5,594 bases of DNA, taken from Leptolyngbyaceae cyanobacterium SM1_3_5 (lineage in GTDB: Bacteria > Cyanobacteriota > Cyanobacteriia > Elainellales > Elainellaceae). Below are positions 1 through 4,795 of the stretch, piece after piece. The stretch spans positions 1 through 5,594 of the forward strand of contig JAAUTJ010000371.1 in assembly GCA_012031475.1 (NCBI GenBank). Direction: 5' to 3'. Within the stretch, counting starts at the first letter, position 1; every line of letters starts with the position of its first letter. The translations under genes were made by a program, and so were the position numbers. The notes under the pieces were generated by a model. That model made no database searches, had not been told where the DNA came from, and saw only the letters and a list, made by a program, of their open reading frames with translations.

Positions 1-12
1 TGGCAAGCGTAG
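1..12 (+). CDS. xisH: Possible last codons of xisH (partial)
   Basis: The first four codons read W-Q-A-stop, ending one base before the degraded ATG of xisI at 14. XisH proteins, the usual upstream partner of XisI, commonly end in a Val-x-Trp-Lys/Gln type tail, and xisH normally abuts or overlaps xisI. Only three residues are visible, so the call rests almost wholly on the xisI context. Confidence 0.25.
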   Translation, partial: WQA

Positions 13-13
13 A

Positions 14-349
14 ATGCAACCGTAGAGCAGTATCGGCAGTGGATTGAAAAACTTTTAAGTGGGCGGGCGGCGCGATCGATGCAGTCTAATTCACAGATCG
101 AAGCTCAAACGGTTTTTGACCGCGACCACTACCAGTTTGTGTATGTCGGCTGGTGGCGCAATGGCGATCGTGATTATGGGTATTTGCTGCATCTAGATGT
201 GAAAGACGGCAAAATTTGAGTTCCAATATGACGGCACGGAAGGCGGCATCGTCAATCAACTGGTGCGGCTTGGCGTTCCCAAAGCAGACATCGTTTTGGG
301 ATTTCACGCCCCCGCAGTGCGACAGCTTACCGAGTTTGCTGTGAGCTAG
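14..349 (+). pseudogene. xisI: xisI pseudogene (XisI family, fdxN-element excision controlling factor)
   Basis: The translation carries the XisI signature in order: EQYRQWIEKLL (22-54), IEAQTVFDRDHYQFVYVGW (from about 100), YGYLLHLDVKDGKI (to 216), then YDGTEGGIVNQLVRLGVP and ADIVLGFHAPAVRQLTEFAVS up to TAG 347-349. At about 110 codons it has normal family length. XisH and XisI were named for control of fdxN-element excision in Anabaena; most relatives lie elsewhere in cyanobacterial genomes and their biochemical role is not settled. Three lesions are visible. The ATG at 14-16 is out of frame with the body (one missing base gives M-A-T-V-E-Q). The conserved Trp after GKI is TGA at 217-219. 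An extra C lies at 223-224 and shifts the frame by +1. Recognition is strong; loss of function is near certain unless these are sequencing errors. Confidence 0.88.
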
Positions 350-433
350 TACTCAACCGATCGAGGCGATTCGGGAGTAGAACTAGAAAAACTGTGTTTT
401 TTACAACATCTCCCCGTTTGAGATTGCCCCATA
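350..433. other. Gap between xisI and the methylase remnant
   Basis: All three plus-strand frames are short and I recognise no conserved segment. It is probably either native spacer or worn-out N-terminal coding sequence of the restriction-methylase. No terminator hairpin stands out. Confidence 0.4.
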
Positions 434-1281
434 TGTTTTGATTTCCAGAAAAGCCGCCAGTATCTCCAAGATTTGGAGCATAGCGATCTATCTGTTGTGC
501 AGGTGGCGGAAAAGCTGAAGGCTGCACTGGATGTTGAACAGGTCACAAAGAAGTTTCACAAAGACTTTAAGGCGGATCTCGAATGGTTTGTTTTGCAGAT
601 TCAAAGCATTAATAAAGGGGAGCGATCGCCGCTGGTATGCGTCAATCATCTTGAATCGGCTGATGTTTATTTCTTGCAGTACAAGGGGTTTGTGGATGGC
701 AATCGGGAATATTTGCAAGAGAAGCTAGCGCAGTTTGAAGACAGAGGTTTTTATCGAGATTTCTTGCGCGTCCTATTTTTGAGGGATTTACGCAGGCTGC
801 ACCAAATCGCTCAGATGAAGCAAAGGCGCTGTTAGGAGACGTTAAATATCTGAATGGCGGTTTGTTCGTCGAGCATCAAATTGAGAGAAGGAATTCGATC
901 GCAATTTGCAATGAAGCCTTTAAGCGCACGTTCGATTTATTTAGGCGCTACACCTGGAATTTGGATGATGCACTGGAAGAAAATGATGAGATTAATCCTT
1001 CCGTCTTGGGCTATATCTTCGAGAAATATATTAACCAGAAAGAATTTGGAGCCTACTACACTCGCCCCGAAACTACCGAATATTTGTGCGATCGCACCAT
1101 CAACAAGCTAATCCTCGACGAGGTGAATGCCGAGTTGAAGCGGCAGTTTGAATCGATCGAGGAACTGCTGTCGAGGCAGGCTGAGGGAAGGAATGTGGCA
1201 TTTGAAGTTAGCCTATGTCGTGAATTTCCCCTGTTTCAACCAAAAAGCACATTCAGCAATTTCAAGGCTGAGTCAAATTAA
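434..1281 (+). pseudogene. N-terminal fragment of an Eco57I/type IIG-like restriction-methyltransferase
   Basis: Joining three frames gives a continuous match to the N-terminal region of large fused restriction-methylases of the Eco57I/type IIG kind: VAEKLKAALDVEQVTKKFHK (503-562), DRRWYASIILNRLMFI (frame 3, about 624-671), YKGFVDGNREYLQEKLAQF (frame 2, from 680), then in frame 1 YLNGGLFVEHQIE, YTWNLDD, EINPSVLGYIFEKYINQKE, GAYYTRPETTEYL and QFESIEELLSRQ (to about 1176). Lesions: a +1 shift near 618-622; loss of four bases near 671 (one unit of a TATT repeat, MFI-YF expected); loss of one T in the run 776-780. The match ends about 1180, before any SAM-binding DPACGSG motif, so the methylase and target-recognition domains are gone. 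The rest of the open frame to TAA 1279-1281 looks unrelated. The N-terminal start is also missing: a TGA lies in frame at 419-421. Confidence 0.82.
1178..1272. repeat. 79-bp segment between AGGCTGAG direct repeats, with internal inverted repeat
   Basis: The octamer AGGCTGAG occurs at 1178-1185 and again at 1265-1272. Just inside lie inverted arms GAATGTG (1191-1197) and CACATTC (1248-1254). The left copy sits where the methylase match ends. This resembles the end of a small insertion element or a MITE-like scar, but the methylase does not resume after the second copy, so it is not a clean insertion. No transposase residues are recognised. Confidence 0.25.
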
Positions 1282-2058
1282 ATACAGTAAATTTACCAAA
1301 TTACTATATTTAGTAATTGAATCGGCCAATTTGCCAAGCAAGGCGTAAAGCAAAATGCTTAAAACCACAACATCGGTCTGCATAAATTCCCTAGCGTTCA
1401 TTGCCATGTAGCCGATACCCGAATTGGCGGCGATCGTTTCCGCAACAATCAGCGTTAGCCACATTAAACCCAGGGCGTAACGGAGACCAACGAGAATACC
1501 CGGAAGTACTCCAGGTAGAATAATTTGCCAGAACAGTTCGTGCGATCGCAGTCCGTAGACTTTGCCCATTTCAACAAGTCCGGGGTCGATCGATCGAATG
1601 CCGTAAAAGGTGTTGATATAGATTGGAAAAAACACGCCCAACACGATGAGAAAAATCCGCGCCTGATCGCCAATGCCAAACCACAAAATCACCAGGGGAA
1701 TGAGAGCAAGATGCGGAATGTTGCGAATCATTTGCAGTGAACTATCGAGCAGGCGTTCAGCGATCGATGAAACTCCATTGAGCAATCCTAAAATTAGGCC
1801 GATGCTGCCGCCAATCAGAAATCCGATTCCGGCTCTCCACAGGCTAATAGCCACGTTGCGGAATAGTTCACCGCTTTGAGTGAGTCGAACTGCGGCTTCA
1901 ATTACGTTTGTCGGAGCAGGAAGAATTCGAGTGGCAATCACTCCGGTTTGTGCCAGAATTTGCCACAGCACAATCAGGCCAGTCGGCACGAGCTAAGGCG
2001 CGATTGATTGCCAGGGAAATCGATTAGAGAAACCAGCAGATTTGAGTGTGAGTTGCAT
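1273..2058 (-). pseudogene. ssuC: ssuC pseudogene: aliphatic sulfonate ABC transporter permease
   Basis: SsuC is the inner-membrane permease of the SsuABC sulfonate importer. Close resemblance to E. coli SsuC runs through ATRILPAP, GELFRNVAISLWRAGIGFLI, SLQMIRNIPHLALIPLVILW, FPIYINTFYGIRSIDPGL, the EAA-type loop EMGKVYGLRSHELFWQIILP and ALGLMWLTLIVAETIAANSG, ending at ALLGKLAD. The natural start is probably ATG 2058-2056 (MQLTLKSAGFSNRFPWQSIAP), 19 bases after the upstream ORF stop. Codon 22, Trp in E. coli (APWFLP), is TAG at 1995-1993. A GTG at 1989 could restart just before the first membrane segment but has no visible ribosome site. After ALLGKLAD (about 1323) the tail is unrelated to SsuC: 15 AT-rich codons to TGA at 1275-1273 replace roughly 24 native residues. 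The usual ssuB partner does not follow. Function is doubtful; a restart protein cannot be excluded. Confidence 0.9.
1287..1318. promoter_or_regulatory. Paired palindromes, operator-like, at the ssuC 3' junction
   Basis: GTAAATTTAC (1287-1296) is a perfect 10-bp palindrome. Immediately beside it AATTACTA (1299-1306) and TAGTAATT (1311-1318) form perfect 8-bp arms around TATT. On the minus strand, the stretch GTAATTTGGTAAAT here matches 13 of 14 bases of the plus-strand GTAACTTGGTAAAT at 3484-3497. AT-rich dyads of this kind suit a transcription-factor site; a weak hairpin is the alternative. It now lies inside the aberrant tail of ssuC. Confidence 0.35.
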
Positions 2059-2077
2059 CGCGTTTGACTATGTTTTT

Positions 2078-2383
2078 TCAAGCATCAATGATTCCGTTTC
2101 CTGACCAAGCAATCACAGTGATGGGATGAAATCCGGGCAGCGATACCGTTCCGGGAGCGCTGCGCGATCGCGTCACAAAATCGAAACCACTTTCGCGAAA
2201 TGCTGCCCAACCTTGCTGTACGTTCTGCGGCAAAAATCCTGCTTTCGGATCACGCGCTGCAACGGCATTCAAAAAGTTAGCCGGATCGTGATGACCCAGC
2301 GCATACCAGCCGTACAAATCAAGCTCAAAGTCAAAGAAGGATTGCAGGGCGATCGATACTGTAGAAGCATTTTGCGGAGGCAT
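2078..2383 (-). CDS. Unrecognised 101-residue protein encoded between ssuD and ssuC
   Basis: I do not recognise this family. The ORF is intact, starts at ATG 2383 with GGAG (2395-2392) 8 bases upstream, lies 36 bases after the ssuD stop and 19 bases before the ssuC start, and so is placed like a genuine operon member. The protein begins MPPQNASTVSIALQSFF and is rich in aromatics, with FDFELDLYGWYALGHHDP, a stretch ending GFLPQNVQQGWAAFRESGFD, and a C-terminus PITVIAWSGNGIIDA. No signal peptide, membrane segment or cysteine is seen, so it is probably cytosolic. About ten residues, roughly RSRSAPGTVSL, are encoded by a 31-bp repeat (2140-2170) also found in ssuD, and are probably an insertion into the ancestral sequence. 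Its intactness among broken genes may be chance, given its small size. Confidence 0.6.
   Translation of the reverse strand: MPPQNASTVSIALQSFFDFELDLYGWYALGHHDPANFLNAVAARDPKAGFLPQNVQQGWAAFRESGFDFVTRSRSAPGTVSLPGFHPITVIAWSGNGIIDA
2140..2170. repeat. 31-bp dispersed repeat, copy 1
   Basis: Starts GCGATACCGTTCC, continues GGGAGCGCT and ends CGATCG. It matches copy 2 at 29 of 31 positions, with 22 identical bases at the 5' end. It lies inside the unknown ORF, where the minus strand reads it as S-A-P-G-T-V-S. A HIP1 octamer overlaps its right end. Confidence 0.85.
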
Positions 2384-2391
2384 CTTGTGAA

Positions 2392-2395
2392 CTCC
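2392..2395 (-). promoter_or_regulatory. Ribosome binding site of the unknown ORF
   Basis: GGAG on the minus strand, 8 bases before ATG 2383-2381. It decides the start and supports translation of the ORF as a real gene downstream of ssuD. Confidence 0.6.
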
Positions 2396-2419
2396 AATTA
2401 GCAGCAGGAAATTGAATGG

Positions 2420-3310
2420 TTAGCTGGCACTGGTCGGAATTTTTTCGTTCGCAATCACTTCTCCAAATGGCCCCATAAAGCGACTGGGCGGCGGTGCAGT
2501 TTGGGCGATACCGTTCCGGGAGCGCTCCACGATCGGCAATTTGGGAAACAGCAGTTCGGCAACGCGATAGGCTTCCTCTAAATGCGGGTAGCCCGAAAAG
2601 ATAAAGGTATCGATTCCCAGGTCGGCGTATTCTTGCATTCGGGCGGCGATCGTGTCGGCATCCCCGACTAACGCCGTTCCTGCACCACCGCGCACCAGTC
2701 CCACGCCTGCCCAGAATTCAGGGAGATTTCCAGGTTCGATCGACTGCCACTGTGCAAGGCCATCATCCGCCGCTGACCTTCTGAGTCGGTTTTGGCGAGT
2801 GCGGCTTGAGCGGCTGCGATCGTGTCCTCATCGAGATATCTGAGCAAATCATTGGCAGCATCCCACGCCTCAGATTGCGTTTGCCGCTCATTACCTGCCG
2901 CCAAACCGCGAGGAATTCGTCTGTCAGGTCGTAGCAGCCATCTTTGCTGAGGTGCAATCCATCCGCTGCCAGTTCTGCCGGATCGCCGCCTGTGACCACG
3001 TTGACCCAGAGGCGACCTTGTGAGAGGCGATCGAACGTTGCCGCCATCCGTGCTGCCATGCCGGGAGAGGCAATGCCGGGACGAATCGCCACAAGAAACT
3101 TCATCTGTCGCGTGACCGGAATCAGCGAAGCCGCCGTAATCCAAGTATCTTCGCAGGATCGTCCGGTCGGCAGCAGTGCGCCTGCAAAACCGAGATTGTC
3201 GATCGCCCTGCCAGTTGCCTTGTGTATTCGGGCGTGACGGCGCGACCCCCGATCGCTGTGCCCAAGTAGCGACCATCGCCATGTGTGGGAATGAACCAGA
3301 GGACATCCAT
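2420..3310 (-). pseudogene. ssuD: ssuD pseudogene: FMNH2-dependent alkanesulfonate monooxygenase
   Basis: SsuD, a flavin-dependent TIM-barrel enzyme of the bacterial luciferase family, cleaves alkanesulfonates to aldehyde and sulfite. The start is ATG 3310 with AGGAG 8 bases upstream: MDVLWFIPTHGDGRYLGT. Spliced over frames it continues GFAGALLPTGRSCEDTWITA (holding the equivalent of E. coli Cys54), SLIPVTRQMKFLVAIRPG, WVNVVTGGDPAELAADGL, AVWRQVMSG, then SEAWDAANDLLRYLDEDTI, NLEIS, WAGVGLVRGGAGTALVGDAD, SGYPHLEEAYRVAELLFPKL and a C-terminus GPFGEVIANEKIPTSAS. Lesions: one base lost in the C run 3206-3208; about 90 codons deleted at about 2888, joining VMSG directly to the segment after the E. 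coli LHVIVRET region; one base lost at 2721-2723. The deletion removes the equivalents of catalytic Arg226 and His228. A repeat-derived in-frame insertion sits near the C-terminus. Identity is certain, activity is not possible. Confidence 0.95.
2505..2535. repeat. 31-bp dispersed repeat, copy 2
   Basis: Same direction as copy 1, 365 bp away. It lies in ssuD, read on the minus strand as E-R-S-R-N-G-I-A, between KLPIV and QTAPPPSRF, at a place where SsuD relatives have no such residues. The extra length is about 24 bases and in frame, so insertion here would not itself have destroyed ssuD. Confidence 0.85.
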
Positions 3311-3318
3311 TGGTGAAA

Positions 3319-3323
3319 CTCCT
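3319..3323 (-). promoter_or_regulatory. Ribosome binding site of ssuD
   Basis: AGGAG on the minus strand, 8 bases before ATG 3310, overlapping the stop codon of the ssuA remnant (3324-3322). The overlap shows that ssuA and ssuD were tightly coupled in one operon. Confidence 0.7.
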
Positions 3324-3450
3324 ATTGGGGCTGCCAGATTGCTTTTGAGACATCGATCGGCTGGGGAATCAGCTTCAGGTTGATGAAACTGTGACCGATC
3401 GAAAGTTGACTAAAAATCGTGTTAGGCACTGGCAGCTTAATATCAACTGC
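3322..3450 (-). pseudogene. ssuA: ssuA C-terminal remnant: sulfonate-binding protein
   Basis: The minus strand just before ssuD reads QLSIGHSFINLKLIPQPIDV then SKAIWQPQ and TAG (3324-3322). This lines up with the end of SsuA-type periplasmic binding proteins; E. coli SsuA has a QQQTADLFYENRLVPKKVDI segment followed by RQRIWQP. SsuA captures sulfonates in the periplasm for the SsuBC transporter. Only about 30-40 residues remain; upstream of about 3420 the frame stays open to 3498 but resemblance fades, so everything before the last helix, including the signal peptide and the operon promoter, has been lost or replaced. The position immediately before ssuD fits an ssuA-D-orf-C order. A short match, but placement and the IWQP ending make it convincing. 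Confidence 0.65.
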
Positions 3451-3486
3451 GATCGCGGCATTCTGTATCTTGCTTAATCTACGGTA

Positions 3487-3504
3487 ACTTGGTAAATATT
3501 AAGT
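3487..3504. promoter_or_regulatory. Imperfect 18-bp dyad, candidate operator
   Basis: ACTTGGTAAATATTAAGT is symmetric at 12 of 18 positions (ACTT-N2-TA-N2-TA-N2-AAGT). It overlaps the candidate promoter of the downstream plus-strand genes and shares GTAA(C/T)TTGGTAAAT with the ssuC junction. An Rrf2-family regulator is encoded 650 bases downstream and would be an obvious candidate ligand; this is inference. Confidence 0.35.
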
Positions 3505-3517
3505 AAATTTGTATAGC
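3489..3517 (+). promoter_or_regulatory. Candidate sigma-70-type promoter for the DUF442-rrf2 pair
   Basis: TTGGTA (3489-3494), a 17-base spacer and TATAGC (3512-3517) match the -35 and -10 consensus at 4 of 6 positions each. It would give a leader of about 165 bases before the ATG at 3688. The -35 lies within the dyad at 3487-3504, which would suit repression. Confidence 0.35.
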
Positions 3518-3691
3518 CAAAATAGTGTCACAGTTCATCTAGGAATGCAAGCAGATTTTCAAACTTTGCGAAAGTGCGATCGCTGTGATGCTGTTCCTAT
3601 CAAAGTTGTGACAATCAAAAGAAAAACTCCACTTTCTCGATCGATTTATAAATGTTGCAGTATTTGCAGTTATCCAATCACCGCAAAATGA
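3509..3691 (+). CDS. Doubtful small ORF with two cysteine pairs
   Basis: An open frame of 60 codons (TTG 3509; an internal ATG at 3545 would give 48) fills the leader. It encodes K-C-D-R-C-D and, about 25 residues later, K-C-C-S-I-C-S, a CxxC...CxxC spacing as in a small zinc ribbon, with a basic linker. Its TGA overlaps the ATG of the next gene as ATGA, an arrangement seen in translationally coupled genes. Against it: no ribosome site at a sensible distance, no family recognised, and codons include HIP1 and AT-rich stretches that look like leader sequence. Probably not a gene. Confidence 0.2.
   Translation: MYSQNSVTVHLGMQADFQTLRKCDRCDAVPIKVVTIKRKTPLSRSIYKCCSICSYPITAK
3526..3613. repeat. Spaced inverted repeat in the leader
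   Basis: TGTCACA-N7-TAGGAA (3526-3545) is mirrored by TTCCTA-N7-TGTGACA (3594-3613) with identical spacing and a 48-base centre. The N7 parts are not conserved. It could be a pair of regulator sites or a worn element; the match is short enough to be partly chance. Confidence 0.25.
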
Positions 3692-4128
3692 GTGACCTAC
3701 AAAAAGTCAGCGACCAGTTCAGCGCAGCCGGACAGGTTTCACCCAATACGCTTTCGCAAGCAGCACAGGCCGGATTTCAGTTGGTGTTGAATTTGCGATC
3801 GCCTGATGAATCGGGTGTGCTGCCCGACGAACCGCAAGAAGTCGCCGCAAGTGAACTGCACTATACCAACGTGCCGCTGACCAACACGAATCCCAGTGCG
3901 GTTGAGGTGGAAAAGGTGCTAGAGGCGATCGAGTCGTTGCCCAAGCCCGTCCTTGTTCAGTGTGGGGCAGGTTTACGGGCGGGAGCGATCGCACTGTTAG
4001 CCGCAGCCATTGAGGAAGGATTAACGCCCGCAGAAATTGAGGCAAAAGCAGCAGAATTAGGGCTGAGCGAGCAGCCGCATTTGCAGCAGTATCTTGAGCA
4101 GTTTGTGCAGAAAAATCGATCGGTCTAG
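3688..4128 (+). CDS. DUF442/Blh-like protein (phosphatase or rhodanese-like fold)
   Basis: The 146-residue protein matches the DUF442 domain of Blh (beta-lactamase hydrolase-like) proteins: FSAAGQVSPNTLSQAAQAGF (11-30), the strand VLNLRSPDES (33-42), LHYTNVPL (57-64), LPKPVLVQCGAGLRAGAIAL from 84, and a helical C-terminus. The catalytic-type loop C92-G-A-G-L-R97 keeps Cys, Gly and Arg as in the usual C-x-x-G-x-R, though the common His before Cys is Gln91. The fold is of the dual-specificity phosphatase type; substrates are not established, and in several bacteria the domain is linked to sulfide and persulfide genes. No signal peptide, so cytosolic. ATG 3688 is chosen because the N-terminus then aligns; a TTG at 3652 would add 12 residues. 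No Shine-Dalgarno is seen, common in cyanobacteria. The frame is intact. The rrf2 gene follows after 30 bases, likely in the same transcript. Confidence 0.85.
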   Translation: MSDLQKVSDQFSAAGQVSPNTLSQAAQAGFQLVLNLRSPDESGVLPDEPQEVAASELHYTNVPLTNTNPSAVEVEKVLEAIESLPKPVLVQCGAGLRAGAIALLAAAIEEGLTPAEIEAKAAELGLSEQPHLQQYLEQFVQKNRSV

Positions 4129-4158
4129 ATACATTGATTTGCCACTTTTGCTATCACT

Positions 4159-4576
4159 ATGGAACTGTCTGCCAAAGTCGAATATGCCTTGCTCTCGCTG
4201 CTTGAATTAGCAAGCTATTCCGTTAGGAAAGACCCGCTGAAAGTCAACGAAATTGCGGCGAAGCAACGCATTCCTGAACGTTATCTTGAGCAGGTGTTAA
4301 TTAGTCTGCGGCGCGGCGGCATTGTGCAAAGTGTGCGCGGCGCAAAGGGCGGCTATGTGCTGGCGCGTGAAGCCTGGAAGATTACGCTGCTCGACATTTT
4401 TCAGGCGATCGAAGGTGAACCGAATTCTAAAGAGAATCACCCGGATCAGACACTTGGAAAAAAGCGTTTTACAAGATGTTTGGAAAGAAGCACACACCAC
4501 ATCAACAACAGTTTTGCAGCAATATACGCTCCAGGATTTATGTCAAAAGCGCGATGCCCATCAGCTAATTAATCCG
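4159..4576 (+). pseudogene. Rrf2-family transcriptional regulator, frameshifted and tail-less
   Basis: The start MELSAKVEYALLSLLELASY, the recognition region VNEIAAKQRIPERYLEQVLI (about 34-53), the wing SLRRGGIVQSVRGAKGGYVL and ITLLDIFQAIEGE are diagnostic of Rrf2 winged-helix regulators (relatives IscR, CymR, NsrR). Near 4454-4457 one extra base (CTTGGAAAAAAGC) shifts the frame; the native C-terminus continues in frame 2 as EKSVLQDVWKEAHTTSTTVL and DLCQKRDAHQLINP up to 4576. After INP the native ending is missing and random sequence runs to TAG 4624. Read without correction, frame 1 gives a 137-residue protein with an intact DNA-binding half and an altered dimerisation and effector half. The three-cysteine cluster ligand set of IscR is not seen. 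Its probable targets are neighbouring operons; cyanobacterial Rrf2 genes often sit near sulfur genes. Family call is firm; status as pseudogene depends on one indel plus the lost tail. Confidence 0.88.
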
Positions 4577-4580
4577 AGGA

Positions 4581-4790
4581 CTATGGCAACGAGTAAAAGT
4601 ACGATCGACACACTATCAAAGTAGAAGACGCGCTGCAATCCAGGGGTGAGCTAACTCCATCTCCTTCAACCGTGACGTTGTAGAGCGCGTTAATTCCGCT
4701 AGGGTTGAATGCAGTGATGAGAGGAGAAGCAGTAATCAACCCCACCGTTACTAAGATGACGATCGCAACATTGCGGCTTAGCTTTAGCCT
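4581..4790 (-). pseudogene. Remnant of a secreted protein gene, start codon lost
   Basis: Following devC, the minus strand has AGGAG (4800-4796), five bases, then AGG where ATG is expected (4790-4788), then L-K-L-S-R-N and the hydrophobic core VAIVILVTVGLI, TASPLITA and FNPSGINALYNVTVEGDG. This is a standard signal peptide (basic start, hydrophobic core, likely cleavage after LITA) leading into a mature N-terminus like that of small exported cyanobacterial proteins, including PEP-CTERM types, though no C-terminal sorting motif is seen. The frame stops at TAG 4583-4581 after 69 codons, close to where the rrf2 homology also breaks off (4576), so both genes appear cut at one junction. No in-frame ATG, GTG or TTG lies near the ribosome site. 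The family is not identified. Confidence 0.4.
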
Positions 4791-4795
4791 CAGGA

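Noticed and set aside
531..728. Separate plus-strand ORF in frame 3 inside the methylase region
   Set aside because: Only the middle part (D-R-R-W-Y-A-S-I-I-L-N-R-L-M-F-I) is homologous; it is the shifted segment of the same broken gene.
1191..1254. Rho-independent terminator from the GAATGTG/CACATTC arms
   Set aside because: The loop is about 50 bases, the stem is not GC-rich and no U-tract follows.
2140..2535. CRISPR-like repeat pair
   Set aside because: Only two copies, 365 bp apart, both inside coding sequence with no regular spacers.
2944..3237. Plus-strand open frame opposite ssuD
   Set aside because: Antisense shadow of clear ssuD coding sequence; no recognisable family and no ribosome site.
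2668..3306. Long minus-strand open frame across ssuD
   Set aside because: Only its 3' portion (about 2725-2885) is native ssuD frame; the rest is an off-frame reading of the ssuD N-terminal half, so it is not a separate gene.
3719..4045. Minus-strand open frame opposite the DUF442 gene
   Set aside because: Antisense shadow of an intact conserved gene, with a low-complexity Pro/Arg/Leu composition.
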